Below, piece by piece: positions 23,293 through 34,787 of a stretch of 64,000 nt of DNA. Source of the stretch: Tricholomella constricta (taxonomy: Eukaryota; Basidiomycota; Agaricomycetes; Agaricales; Lyophyllaceae). The first letter of the stretch is position 1. The number at the start of each line of letters is the position of its first letter. The position numbers and the translations under genes are program-made. Below the pieces are notes generated by a model. That model was not told the origin of the DNA. It saw only the letters and a program-made list of their open reading frames with translations, and searched no databases. The DNA is taken from the NCBI GenBank assembly GCA_013368375.1, contig JAACJP010000039.1:343501-407500 (forward strand). Reading direction: 5' to 3'.

Positions 23293-24982
23293 CTAGCGGA
23301 ACGTCTCCGGACCACCAGGGAACGGCCGACTCGTCACATCCCTCTCCAAATCCTCATCCCCCCTCCCCCCTCCACGCGGCCCCCCAAAATCAGAATCAAC
23401 GAACGGGTCCGAATCCTTCGCGTCCCCATCCCCAGTCCCGCCCTTCACGTCCTCCATCCCGCGCCCCGTATACCCCGGCGGCTTCCCCTCGTACGGCGGG
23501 ACGAACGCCTCGTCCTGCCCCTGCCCCTGCCCTTGCCCTTGCCCCTGCCCATACCCATACGCGTGCGGAGGCGGCTGCCCGGTGTATGCGTACGCGTAGG
23601 GAAGGTCGGGGAGGGACGAGCCGTAGGGCGTGGTATAAGGCGGGTTGTAGTGCGCGCCGCCGCCGAAGCCCGTGCCCATGCCCATGCCCATGCCCATGCG
23701 GGCCTGGGCGGAGGGGGCGCGGCGGGAGGCGTTGGCTGCGCTTGTGGGGTCCAGGAGCTGGCGGTGGTATGCTAGGGCGAGGGTTGTGAAGAGGGAGGCG
23801 AGGACTGTGCGTGTGTTTTCGTCAGAGCGTGTGTGTAAGGGTGAGGGTGGGAGGGGAGAAAGGGGAGGAGGGGACGTACGGGTTAGGATGAGGAAGGCGA
23901 TGATCTCGGACCAGGAGTTGCGCTCCCATGATCTTCGACACCCTGTGTGGAGGAGAAGAGTGAGCGTCAGCAACAGCAACAGCGACAGTAAAAGAGAGGG
24001 GGGGGGACGTACAGAGGGCAGCTTCGGATGCGCTGAGCACGTCGGCTTTGATGGGGCCCCAGAATCCGTACTGCAAAGGAGGTCAATGGAGGAGTGAGGT
24101 ACGGGGTGGCTGACGCACGTAGACGACGCGTCCGCCCGTCGTGAGGGTCGTGCATTCTGTGATGATATCGTTCTGGAGGGAAAGAGGTGTGTATATATCA
24201 CAAGAGTCTGATGGGACGACCACGCACCTTCCAGACAAAGTGGGTGACGACGCGGGTCAAGCCTGAGCCGATGATGATGAGGGTCGCGAAAGCGGCGAGG
24301 ATGGTGTATAAGCGGACGAGGCCCGCGCGTTGCTGCAAGGAAGCCCGCGATCAGAGACGCACAGGTAAGAGAGAGGTAGAACGCACTGTAGCAGCGCTAT
24401 ACATTCCGAAAAGCTGGCGTGGCCGGCGGGTGAGCGGATCGTGTACAAGAGCTCACAATGGGTGCTTACTCCGATGACGAACACGGCCATGTACATTGCG
24501 CCCAGCGCAACGGACAAGTTGGCGATTTTAGATGTGCTTTCTGTGTGGTTGATCCAGGGTTGGTTTGGAGACGATAAGATACTCAGGGAAAGGGAAACGC
24601 ACGATCTCTTTCAATGCCGAAGCTCCTGAACCAGCCAATCTAGATTGACAAAGTGAGGACGGGAGAGGGGGTGAGAAAAGGGGTCGGGGATGCGTACACC
24701 GCTAAAAGAACGGGATTAGATTAGGTCATAGAAAGGCGAACGTGACGCACGAGAAGAGGCTCCATAGTGCGCCGAGAAAGGCAGCTGTAGTTGGAGGTGA
24801 GGAGGGGCCAAGTGGGCTGTTGAAGGGTGCAACGGACTTGTTATTACAATAGGCCTTAGATTACGCCTGTATACGCGGGTAACGAAAGCGTATGAGGGTG
24901 GTGCGCCTGCAAAGAGATGGTCAGCACGAGCTGGGAGCAATAACTGGAACTGACCTTGCGGCGGGGGCGGTCTTGTGTCCAT
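23293..24982 (-). CDS. multi-pass membrane protein, paralogue A of a divergent pair
   Basis: Starts MDTRPPPPQG at 24982 and is spread over many short exons. Hydrophobic blocks: AAFLGALWSLFS; SKIANLSVALGAMYMAVFVI; LVRLYTILAAFATLIIIGSG; and WSEIIAFLILT + VLASLFTTLALAYHRQLLDP. Between them lies a probable outside loop with conserved cysteines (KNDIITECTTLTTGG and ALCCRRSWERN). The overall plan of four or so TM segments with a Cys-containing loop is tetraspanin-like, but I see no CCG signature and do not assign it. The C-terminus is long, cytosolic and low complexity (MGMGMGMGTGFGGG, YGQGQGQGQGQGQ), ending FPGGPETFR. The neighbour starting at 25161 is a paralogue. Function unknown. Confidence 0.75.
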
Positions 24983-25160
24983 GGGGTGGTGGTGGTGGTG
25001 GTGAGTGGTGAGGATGGTGGAGACAACAAGTGCAGGTCTAATACTGCGCGTGGCTGTGTTTATACTTGGCAGTCGCTATGCGGTCCACCTGGACGCCGAC
25101 GACGCCGCGCCACCCTAAATATGCGCGATCACGGTTTCCGTCTCCTTGTCCGGTACCACC
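24983..25160. promoter_or_regulatory. short bidirectional promoter of the paralogous membrane-protein pair
   Basis: Only 178 bases separate the two divergent start codons. It includes a GGTGGT repeat tract near 24984-25002 and a TTTATACTTGG element near 25060. Shared regulation is inferred from the spacing. Confidence 0.5.
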
Positions 25161-26633
25161 ATGTTCACACGTCCTCCTCCCCTCCAGCTGCTCCGTAAGT
25201 CACCGTCCATCATCACCATCGTCTATCTTTATTAACGTCTTCGAGCAGTTGACAACACCCGAGAATTGAGGCCGGAACCTCAACCTGGGCTCGTCACGCA
25301 ATGCAGTATATTTGCTTCGCGGATCTACCAAGCAAACTGGAGGAACTTGGTCATTGCTGGTACATTGCGTATTTCTCGATTACCATATCCGCGATACTTA
25401 ATGTACCTCTCCAGTCGCCGCTGTCAACGCCCTGCGCTTCCTCGTCGCGGCAGTGCGTATCCCCTGCCACGTGTACATCCCGGTCTCATTCTCATCTCGC
25501 ACTCCACAGCTGACAGCCTTCCACGATATCTGCACCAGTGAGTCTCTATTTCATCCCGTCCAACCCCACACCCACATCTATCCGCCCACAGACCCCTTCC
25601 CAAGGCTGGCCCAATTCTCCCTCGCGCTGGGCGCGTTGCACCTCCTCACCGCCCTTATCCAGATCTTCGGCGCCCTCAGCGCAGCCCTCGTGCGTCCCCC
25701 TCCCCTTCCCCGCTCCCAGGCTTTAGCTGACACTGCCTTGGTCACAGCAACGCCTCCCGCTGATCCGCGCACACGTCCACCTGGCCTTTGTCGCCGTCCT
25801 CCTCATCGCCACAACGGGCTTCCTTTCCGGCCTCCAGTACTTCCTTCTCGCTGTGCGTCCCCCTTCCCCTTGCCCCTTGCCCCTTTCCCCGTCCCCGCCC
25901 CCTTCCAGTACGGTGCTGACTACGTCTACGTACATAGGAAGACATCATCGCCGAGTGCGTCGCACTCTCCGTAAGCGGCAGCTGGGTCTCCAAGTCCATC
26001 TTCGTACGTTCCTATCCCCCGTCCCCCGTCCACGTCTGTGTTCTGTGTTCTCTGTTCCTTATCCTAATGACGGGGCTTCTCGTACAGCGCGGCAAGCTCC
26101 GCCCAGGCCAGACCCCCAGCACCAAACTCGCCCAAGAACGTGCGTCCCCTCTTTCCCTCCCTTCCCTCCCTCTCCACTCCATCTAATAATATCGCACAGA
26201 ATGCCTAACAGCCTGGTCCCGCGGCTCCCTCTCCCAACTCGCCGCAGTCCCCCTCTTCTCCCTCCTCCCCGCCCTTACCTTCTTCCTCCTCGCATACGCA
26301 TACTACCGCCAGGCCTCCGACCCCGCGCACGCTGCGTCCCTTGTCAAACTTCAGACTGGTGAGATGGGTGAGAGAGAGGGTTACGGGTATAGTTTGATGT
26401 ATGGTGCGGGCGCGGGCGTTGGGCAGGAGGTGGGGCAGCACCGGGCCCCCCGGATACAGGCACAGAGACAGCTGCACCCCTCGCGCTCTCCGCTGATGCA
26501 TACCGCGTCGCCGTCGCTGTCGCCTGGCCCGCCGTCGTATGCGGCCCCGGCCCTGCGTGAGGGCTACGGCTACGGGAACGGATATGGATACGGGTATGGG
26601 TACGGGGGAGACGATGCGGGGCGGTTCGTGTGA
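25161..26633 (+). CDS. multi-pass membrane protein, paralogue B of a divergent pair
   Basis: Starts MFTRPPPLQLL at 25161; about nine exons. Blocks in order: IFASRIYQANWRNLVIAG, AVNALRFLVAALTAFHDICT, RLAQFSLALGALHLLTALIQ, LPLIRAHVHLAFVAVLLIAT with TGFLSGLQYFLLA, EDIIAECVALSVSGSWVSKS, and LAAVPLFSLLPALTFFLLAY then YRQASDPAHAA. These line up one-to-one with paralogue A (NDIITECTTLT against EDIIAECVALS; YHRQLLDPTSAA against YYRQASDPAHAA). The tail is Tyr/Gly-rich (GYGYGNGYGYGYGYGG) and ends DDAGRFV. Likely an integral membrane protein with a disordered cytosolic tail; function unknown. Confidence 0.75.
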
Positions 26634-27480
26634 GTGTCAATAAACTGAGAGAGGAGAGAAGCTCCCGATATCGATGCTACGCTACAATGTACAGTACGTG
26701 TATGGATATATTGTATGGGTATGGATCAAGGTTTTCGGTGTCGTGATGGGATCCATATGACGATACATGTGGGTTGCTGAAGTCCGAGAAGTAAAAACGC
26801 AAAACGTGGAATGGAGATACATACCGCCGCGGAACGCTACGCCTGAGATTCGGGTGCCCCTTGGCCTCAATATTGTACTTCCTAAGTTACTTATAGCAAG
26901 AGTGATCTCAGCTCAGCCGAGGTGTGTACATCGTCAGTGTTGGGCCCGGGCTACCGCACCCTGCAATGCAGTGCGTGTCGGTAACGGTAACGATAACGCC
27001 GACAGAGGAAGATAGATAGATAGGGAGTTGGAGGAAGGCACTGCCGATGCCGATGGTGATGGCGGTTGGGGGGCTCGGAGCTTCACTGCATCCCGCGATG
27101 TGATGATGATGATGATGATGATGTGCCGAGTACAAGAACCAGAACAGGAACGTGAACCGAAATGGAAAAAGGAAAAAGGAAAAAGGAAAAAAATAAAAAA
27201 TTGGAGCCCTCAAGCGCGTTGCGCGCGTTTCGATGACACATCAGAACAACTCAGTCGGTATCGGTGGGATGCAGCAGGCAGCAGCAAGACCTTTAACGTT
27301 TTTTTTTGGGCGGGGGGGGGGGGGGCAGGACATAGGCATAGGTATGGATTGTGTGATGCATATGAGCTGGCATGCGAGTTGCGGGGGAGAGACGGGAGAC
27401 GCGGGGTCGGGACACGACACGGCACGGCGTCAAGAGGGGGAATAGGAGAATAAGAAATACAGTGAATCCCACACTCATAT
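26634..27480. other. intergenic with simple repeats, between convergent genes
   Basis: No gene seen. Contains a TGA trinucleotide run, AAAAAGG tandem units near 27164-27200 and a G-run near 27310-27324. Confidence 0.45.
27101..27122. repeat. (TGA)n microsatellite
   Basis: Seven consecutive TGA units read directly from the sequence, lying outside any gene I can support. Confidence 0.9.
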
Positions 27481-28104
27481 CTACTCTGCGTCCAGGACGG
27501 TGGTTTGCAGGCCCTGTGTGCAGAGGAGCAGAAGTCAGAGAGAGGGGGAGAGGGAGGGAAGAGGGGGGGGCGCACCTTGAACGACGTGACGGGGACATGC
27601 GAGACGTATGTGAAGAGCTTCTCTTTTGCGTTCTCGTCGTCATTGCGCTTCCCTGTGCATCCAAACCCGAATCAGATTAAAGCCCGCGCTCGGAGACAGA
27701 GACGGAAACCGAGAAACACGCACGCTCGAGCTTGACACGGAGCCTGTGGGGGACGGTCTTGATGCCCCGGGCCCAGACGGCCTGGTTGAGGCGGGGGTCG
27801 ATGCGGACGTCGGAGGTGCCCATGGTCTTTTGCGCAAACTCGATCACGGACTTGACGGCCCAGGGGGCGCGCTTCTTGAAGGAGCGGCCGTGCACGCGCT
27901 TGTGGAGGTGGATGGTGTACTCGCGCGAGACGACGTCCTGCAGCGCGGAGCGGGTCTTGCCGCCAGTCTGCGATTATACCAGTGAGATGATCAGCAGGTG
28001 GGGATTGTGTATTTTGTGCAGCACCTTTTTCTGGGAGGGGGCCTGGCGGGAAAAGAGGGTCAGAGGATTGTTAGGGGACGACAACAATGAGGGCGGCGTA
28101 CCAT
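27481..28104 (-). CDS. RPL31: 60S ribosomal protein L31 (eL31)
   Basis: First exon is only the ATG (28102-28104), followed after an intron by APSQKK, then [103 protein letters not shown] (exon 27576-27652) and [10 protein letters not shown] in the last exon (27481-27513). This is full-length eL31, about 122 residues. Cytosolic large-subunit protein. The ATG-only exon is a common feature of ribosomal protein genes in fungi and animals. Confidence 0.96.
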
Positions 28105-28451
28105 GTCTTGAGGATGTCAAAGTCGGTGAGCAAAGGTCGTAAACTTGCAGGCGCGGCTTGTTTGGCTAGGTCTGTTGTGTAAACAAATTAAGGTTCATGT
28201 GGCTTGCAGTCGCCCCGGCGTTTGCCATTGTCACGGGACATTGTCGAAAAATACTTCCGTTTGTCCCGATATAGACACTCCTTTGTGGCTTTATTCTCTG
28301 AACGCGCGTCCCATTATTCGACCATCTCTGGAATGGCATTGTTCTCTGGTATCATCAATAAGTTACTGAGCTAGTTCCGCTGATGATCCCATGTGCTTGA
28401 GAAATCTTCGGATGTGACCCTGCTAATCAGGAACCTCGTGCTATGCCAGTC
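28105..28451. other. divergent intergenic region, RPL31 / CFEM gene
   Basis: Shared upstream region of RPL31 (-) and the CFEM gene (+). No reading frame of note. Confidence 0.45.
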
Positions 28452-28452
28452 C

Positions 28453-28458
28453 TATAAA
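28453..28458 (+). promoter_or_regulatory. TATA box of the CFEM gene
   Basis: TATAAA in CCTATAAAAGGAC lies 94 bases upstream of the CFEM start codon, a good fit to a strong basidiomycete core promoter for an abundant secreted protein. Followed by a pyrimidine-rich stretch before the ATG. Confidence 0.7.
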
Positions 28459-28551
28459 AGGACTTGGTTGAACCCTTTGTTCAACCAACTCTCGAGTTTC
28501 CCACTTTACAGCCTTTGTGATCACCCTCCCTCCCTTCACAACCTATCCACA

Positions 28552-29238
28552 ATGCGCTTCTCACTCGCCGTCCTTGCCCTCGCTGCCTCTTCCGTCTCCG
28601 CGTCCCTCATTGCCCGTCAACTCCCTTGTACGTCCCCGTCCTCCTGATTCCCTATGCACGCTTACCCAAACCTTTCCCAGCCTGCGCCAACGACTGCCTT
28701 TTGGGCCCTACAGTCGACCTCGACGGCTGCGGGCCCCGCGAGAACCTCTGCCTCTGCAAGAGCGAAAAGTTCGTCAGCAAGTCCACCGCTTGCATCGCCC
28801 AGGCCTGCAAGGGCGACGACCTCACCACCGCCATCAACATCTCCCAGCAAATCTGCCTCTCCGTCGTACGTCTTTCTTTTCCCACACGCTTAGCCCCACT
28901 TCTTTTTTTGACGCGTCGTCGGTGCAGGGCGTCACCCTAACTGGAACCATTCCCGGCCCCACGTCCACCGCCCCTGAGGGCACTGACGCCACCTCTGCGC
29001 CCCAGTCCACACCCACCGCACCCGCCTCGTAAGTATACACCCCCCGTCCCTCCTTCCTCCGCGCTTACTCATTCCCTTCCTTCCTTTTAGCACTGGCAGC
29101 GGCGCAGGCAGCAGCTCGGGCACCGGCAGCGGCACCGCCCCGCCCCCGGCCCAGACCTCCAACGCCGCCCTCTCGCTCGCAGGCAACGCCGCCGCAGGCC
29201 TCGCAGCCGCCCTCGGCATCGCCGTCGCCGCGCTCTAA
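28552..29238 (+). CDS. CFEM-domain, GPI-anchored cell-surface protein
   Basis: Exons 28552-28627, 28681-28865, 28928-29028, 29091-29238. Signal peptide MRFSLAVLALAASSVSA, then a CFEM domain with eight cysteines in the expected spacing: SCANDC, DGC, NLCLC, TAC, QAC, QIC. It contains the D of the VDLDGCG turn that binds haem in fungal CFEM proteins. A Thr/Pro/Ser-rich stalk follows (TSTAPEGTDATSAPQ) and a C-terminal hydrophobic GPI signal (LAGNAAAGLAAALGIAVAAL). CFEM proteins act in haem uptake, wall stability or host interaction; which applies is not visible. GPI anchoring would use the pathway of the Gpi11 homologue at 19-20 kb. Confidence 0.93.
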
Positions 29239-30164
29239 CTCTGAACCACCCCCCCCCTGCACCGTGCGCATTCGCATTCGCATTCCCCCGCGCCGTGCCC
29301 TCTTCTCCTTTTTATTTAATGAACACTTCGTGGGTCGCTCCGCTCAAAAGGGCTCCTTCCTCTCGAGGTCGCCGTACGCACTCACTTCCTCACACACACA
29401 CAAACACACACACGCACACTCGCTCGTGTATACCTGTCCGTCATACTTATGTCTTATGTCGTATAAGTACATTACTGGGGTGCCGGCTACGTTAGGGTAG
29501 CTGGCTGGCTTTTGCATATAAATTCGTATATATATATCGTTCGCTGGGCCAATCAATCAATCGATGGCAAAGTTCAAACTGCTTTAGATCGTGGAAAGTT
29601 CTTGCGCACATAACGGGAGCCTATTCGACATAAATGTATGGAAGTTGAGGGTGGTTGTGGGTGGTTGTGGAGCCCTGCGCTCCCGCGCCGCTGCCATCAT
29701 GTGCATCATGCAAATGCAAATGCTTCCATAAATTTTGTGGGCCGTTTTCTCATGCATGTCATTCAGCCCATCAAAAATAAAGTGTCAATGTATCAATATG
29801 TCACAGTGGAGATGGGGTACATAGTTATTTCTGATCAGAAATCGCCGACAGGTTATATGTACCACTTCAAGTTGTAGGATGATCACGAGAAGAAGAAGTC
29901 AATTGGGGCCTTGATCATGAGGGGAAGAAAAGAAAGAAGGCTTTCAAAGAAACCCTATCGCACAAGCCACTGGGGCGGAAGACAGGGTCCTCCTTACTAG
30001 TTGTGATTTGTTGCGGAAGAGGTGAGTGGGGGGAATGAAAGCCATGCGAAGACGAATCAGAAGAGAAAAAGACAGGGGACCCCCGATGAGTCGGCCCCCA
30101 GAGCACTTCTTTGGCGCGCTTCAAGAGCCGTGAGGCGAGGTAGAGACTTTTCGTCCGAGTCGTT
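29239..30164. other. intergenic, no gene seen
   Basis: Holds short direct repeats (GTGGTTGTGG twice near 29648-29670; CA-rich run near 29393-29420). The 3' end of the CFEM transcript probably lies at the start. Confidence 0.4.
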
Positions 30165-32020
30165 ACAGTGCAGAAGCGCGGAGTCGGGAATTCAACTTCA
30201 ACTAGCCGCGCTGCGGCGCGCTACATTTCACGTTTAGACGACACTGGATCGACAACTCTATCCCTGTACGGCTCATCAGCTTTACTCTCTCTCCTGAAGT
30301 GTTGCTACATTTTTTACCATGGTCAAGCGTAAACGAACGCCAGTGGAGCTAAAAGTGCGGGACCTGACGGCGAAAATCCAGGTCGATGGCCACGATGTGC
30401 CCGACTGGGGGCCGCGCCCCACAGCGCGCTTTGTCGATGACATCAATGAAGAAATCTTCTTCTACTGGTTAGACGAGGAAGACAAATATCAACTCTCAAT
30501 CCTCTCTCTTCGAACAGGAGTCTGGTCTAATAAAACAGTACGTCGCATCGACCTCTTCCCTACGAACGTGTTGCATAATCGAGTGCCGTGCAGGAGAAAT
30601 TCAAAATGATCGAAACACCAGGATCTCCTCTGTCTAGCGAGATCGGAGGAGTGGGCTTGCCGGTCCACAACGCCGCCGCAGACGTGTTCTGCCGGCTGGC
30701 GGGGTACCGCGTCATTCTCCTCTTCGGCGGGTACAGCGGCCTGTCCGAGGACGCCGCCTCGGCCCCCACATCGCGCCTCTGCATCATCAACATCGACACC
30801 TTCAAGTGGTGGGAAGTCGACGTGCCGGCAGACCTTGTGCCGCGCCTCAACGCAAGACTGGTGTTTGTCGAGGACGAGCTATATGTGTTTGGGGATCGAG
30901 GCCGCGCGCGCAACACGTACTCGATGGCTAGATTCGACAACCGCACGCATAGGTGGACGTGGGCCGTGAAGGACAAGGCGTACCCGGCCCATGTGCCGCC
31001 CCTTGGGTTCTGTGGTGACGCCATATCGGTGTTTGGAGGGAAGCAGATCCTGCTGATGCCTGGGTACCAGACGGCCCGGGGTGCGAAAAAAGAAACGGTC
31101 AATCGGCTGCGCAGTTTTTTTCTCTTCTTTCGTGAGAAGTACTTAATTCGTTGTTTTGTTGCAGATCAACTATACAGCGGCCAGTTTCGTCCTGTTCGAT
31201 CGGACGCGCCGCTCGTTTGGAGAGTGCAATATAACAGGGAGGTTCCCGTCAGGCGTTATTGGATGTGACGTGTTCCTCGCCTCCAGCCGGGGCTTTCTCC
31301 AGGGCCTGGACGATACTCATACCCACCCTCCGGATGGTGCAAACCGTAGCGCCGCCGCCGCCGGGGCCACCAGCTGTTCAGTCCTGATGGCGATGTGGCA
31401 ACCGTGTCTTGAGGAGGACCGGGACCTTCCAGAACTATGGCTCCTGGACTTGTCGCCGAATTCGAATAGCCCCTCGACCTCGCGCTGCCTCCACTACCAG
31501 GAAAAGTTTAGGAATCTCGGGGAGGAGGACCAGATGTCGCTCATTACGGCTGCGGTACTCGTTGATCGACGGATTGTCATCTTTGGAACAAAAGAGCCAG
31601 TCAACGAGGAGACAAAATTTGGCGCATGTTTGGAGATTGAGTTCCCGTAGGCATCGTCCAGTCCTGCGCTTTTGGCTGCTCGTCTCGTGGCGGCGTCTTT
31701 GAACTTGGCCGTGACATAAACACTTTTGATACTCTCGGGCACGCCTTGCACTCCCTGTTACCCCCCCCCCTGCTCCCTGCCCACCAAACCAGATGATTGC
31801 GCAACTACCATACAGCAAGTTAAAGGCCCCGATGTACGCCACGACAGATCTTCTTCCCCTCCTCCTCCTCTTGTCGTTTGCTTTTCACCATATAACCCCT
31901 TGGCTTCGACATACCAAACACTCATTACTCGCCTCGCCCTTGACATGCCAGGACTACGAGGTCAGCCGCACAGATGTATCAACGCGATTCACAAGCTTGG
32001 TCAGTCCAACGAGGCGAAGA
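30165..32020 (+). repeat. left arm of a large inverted duplication
   Basis: The kelch-like gene plus ~150 bases of upstream DNA and ~370 bases downstream recur in inverted orientation at 39745-41510. Upstream match: GCGCGGAGTC near 30177 and CTACATTTTTTAC just before the ATG, mirrored near 41490 and 41395. Downstream match: the stretch around 31850-32015 (CTTGGCTTCGACATACC..., GATGTATCAACG) mirrored at about 39750-39900. Spacer about 7.7 kb. Confidence 0.85.
30319..31650 (+). CDS. kelch-like beta-propeller protein, copy A
   Basis: Exons 30319-30537, 30594-31097, 31165-31650 (the second donor, GTCAAT, is weak but keeps phase in both copies). Starts MVKRKRTPVELKVRDLTAKI. Kelch/galactose-oxidase-like blades are suggested by RVILLFGGYSGL, FVEDELYVFGDRG, NRTHRWTWAVKDKAYP and FCGDAISVFGGKQILL, with later strands LPELWLLDLSPNS and VDRRIVIFGTKEP. 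Ends FGACLEIEFP. Probably a cytosolic or nuclear protein-binding propeller; no catalytic residues seen. Relative to copy B it has one residue fewer near FGDRGRA and a few substitutions. Confidence 0.7.
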
Positions 32021-32171
32021 TTGACTTGGGACGCATTATTAGCTAGTGTAGTGTATATATCTCCGGTATTGTATTTCACAACATTAAAATTTGTAAGGAC
32101 TGTAGACAGTAAGTGTTCGCGGAACTAACTTCTAAGCGTGGCGAGATGGAGCGGCAAAAGATAAAACAACG
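32021..32171. other. short spacer
   Basis: 3' flank of the surface-protein gene on the other strand; nothing else seen. Confidence 0.3.
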
Positions 32172-33809
32172 TTATGAAGCATCTTGTCTCCCTTCATATG
32201 GTGGAGGTTTCTCATCACCATTTGCAGAGGATACGCTCCGATTGACCGTCGAATTTTCCCTCATAAACTGCGAGAGCTGCCCAGAAAGCGCGACCGCTTG
32301 CGGACTCTGTGACCCATGCGTTACGAGGCCTCGATTGAGCTCCTCTGTCAACTGCTGAAGCCTGTGCATCGTCGAACGCAGTTCTTCCGTCCACGCCCCA
32401 CGGCCGCTGGCACTGGCAGTGGAGCTCTCGATCTCGGTACCTTCGGGACTACTCACACCTCCTTCGAAATTGTTGTAGATACGTGTCTTCTCGTTATATG
32501 CCCTGGAGCGCATCCCGTCGTGCCCCGGGCTCTGCAATGTGAACGGCACCATTTCGGAAGATAGTGGGACAGTGCGCGCAGTGGAGGGCGGCGACTCCAG
32601 GGCAGAGACAGGATTGCCTACTTTAAAATCGATAAGCAGAGGTGAAATGGAGAAGAAGGAGTAAACGCACCACCGCTGTTCAAGGCAGCAACTGCAGGTG
32701 TGTCGGTTCTGCGCCTACGTCTCCGGTAACAGAGGAAAAGCCCCAGCAAGAGAAGGAGCAGGACAAAGCCGCCCACGGCACCTCCAATAATTGCGCCTAT
32801 TGGTGACTTCGATGGAGCATCAGTGGTACTCACACTGCTATCAGCAGTGCCGGCACCCGTGCCAATAGGTCTGTTCGTGCCCGTTATAGAATCTGAAGTC
32901 GTTATGGATGGTGAGAGGGACGTCAATCCATCGCTGGCCACTCCATTCGTCGTCGACGTCCCCCCGTCTGTGTTGATGTCCCTCCTTGTACTTGTATCAG
33001 TATCATGACCGCTCGTCACGATAGGTGGATCTGCCCCCTGTGAGGTAGGATCAGGCTTATTGGGGCTAGGTGCGTTTGGCGTGGTAGGCTTTGGCGGATT
33101 GGGCGACGCCAAAGTGATCCTTTTGAGGCTAGAGGGTATCCTCACAACGTGCCATGGAGCATCGGCACCATTTTTTGAAATGGTCGTGGCAGACGACCAT
33201 CCCGCGTCGTTTGTCCCAGGTGCCTGGAAGTTGTTCGGGAAATCTATCGTAGCACGCCAACCTGGGCCGCCCGTCGACATAAAGGCAGAAGATCCATCAG
33301 AAAGGATTAATTGTATGGTGACAAGAAGCCCCGCAGCTGCTCCGTAGGGGTCATGAACGTTGGTCGCGAGAACGGCGAAGACGATAGGCGACTCGGTATT
33401 GATTGTTAACGCGTATCCTTCCGTAATGGCCCAGTTGATAGTTTCGTCGCTCAAGAGGTACCTTGTGTCGCCGACGGTCTCGCCGTTTACGTAGATGGTG
33501 AAGTAGTCGTCAGCTGCGATGAGGATGTTCACACCTGTGACGGCAACCCCTGAACGAGGGCTGTATGTTGCTCTGAAAGCACGGTCTCCTCCTGGCACGC
33601 GCAAGGTTGGGCCTTCAGCGGTCCATATCCACGACGCGGAGAGATATTGCTGCACAAGAGCATCGTTTAGAGACTGGCGTTTGAGGTGCATGTCGGTTGC
33701 ACTTGCTAGACAGTGTCAGGTGAGCGCTTTACTTTCTTTTTCTCACCGGCTCGACCGACGTACCAGCCCCGAAATAAAAGCAAAGAAGGGATGAGAGAAA
33801 CCAGCGCAT
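32172..33809 (-). CDS. single-pass surface protein with lectin-like ectodomain and cytosolic coiled coil, paralogue 1
   Basis: Exon 1 (ATG at 33809) encodes the signal peptide MRWFLSSLLCFYFGA; a ~67-base intron joins it to ASATDMHLKRQSLNDALV. The ectodomain has SASWIWTAEG, DRAFRATYSPRSG, ILIAADDYFTIYVNGETVGD and GWSSATTISKNGADAPWHVV, resembling the beta-sandwich found at the N-terminus of alpha-L-rhamnosidases and other carbohydrate-binding proteins. A Pro/Ser/Thr stalk follows, then the TM segment GAIIGGAVGGFVLLLLLLGL with FLCYRRRRRRTD as stop-transfer. After one more intron come SEMVPFTLQSPGHDGMRSR, a predicted coiled coil (ELRSTMHRLQQLTEELNRGL) and the PPxY-type tail EKPPPYEGRQDAS. It looks like a receptor or wall-sensor; ligand unknown. 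Paralogue 2 lies just upstream. Confidence 0.8.
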
Positions 33810-34787
33810 TTACCCGTCGGTCCTCCGCCTAGTGACACCAACGAAAATGGGAGGAGAGAATCGCGTCTTCCTAGAGAACAAGTGATATCTATGCACAGAA
33901 GGCTGATACACAAGATGGACGAGGAGAAAGTGAAAGAGAAGGCACAATCTCCGACACAGACCGTCTTTTGGATCATTGAATTTGATGCAGCTCAGAAAAG
34001 ATCGCGAATGGACGTGCCAAGCACTCAGGGACCACGATAGCAGGGTAGAACTGGTAGAACAGCGCCGTGCTACGCGAAAGTTTCGCCAAAAGGATAGAAA
34101 TGACCTGGGACGGCTCGTGATATGTAGACTTTAAGATCATGAGCAACCGGCGTTGATCTAGAATGGTGATCCTGAGGGAACCTTGACTACTGGCCCGAAT
34201 ATTTTCCTCACCTTAGTGTGGCCGCAAAGGAGCGAACGAATACTACTTCGAATATACTACTGAAGATATCCGACGCGCGTACTTGACTGGAGGTAGCTGT
34301 CAGTTCTAACAAGTTTGTGCTGGTCAACGGTAGTCTACGGCAAGAGTGGGATCCTTACCACACGACTTTACGCCTTGGCAATTGTTCCCTAATATAGTTC
34401 ATCAATCCGTTGAAGACCGGCCTCGAGATCAACTCGAGATTGCGTGTCAGGTTCAAGTATCAGCATGATACTCAGCGAAGTCGCGTCGAAAAGACCCGAT
34501 CCTGCGAGTTTGGTTAGCGATGAACCCAAACCACGGCCGGACATTGGCAGAGTAGTGTTCAATTTATGTAGAGGCCTAAGAACTCGAGACGAGGGTGATC
34601 GGCAATTGTTTGTTGTCGCTTTCTTTCGTGGCGTTCATCCGGCTCAAATGCAACGTCCAAATCAAAAGTGGCAACACTACCAACTCTACAATGTAAGTAC
34701 TCACTTATGATCATAAGCCATGGAGGCACCGCCCTTGTAAGGCGGCGGCTCGAAGGTAAGTGTCGCGTACGGGTTCGATAACACCCC
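33810..34787. other. intergenic between tandem paralogues
   Basis: No gene recognised. Presumed promoter of paralogue 1 and 3' flank of paralogue 2. Confidence 0.4.

Noticed and set aside
26205..26640. - strand frames opposite the tail of membrane paralogue B
   Set aside because: Arise from Gly/Tyr repeat coding on the + strand.
31726..32128. + frames downstream of kelch copy A
   Set aside because: They lie in the duplicated flank but the mirrored segment at 39750-39900 does not keep the frame.
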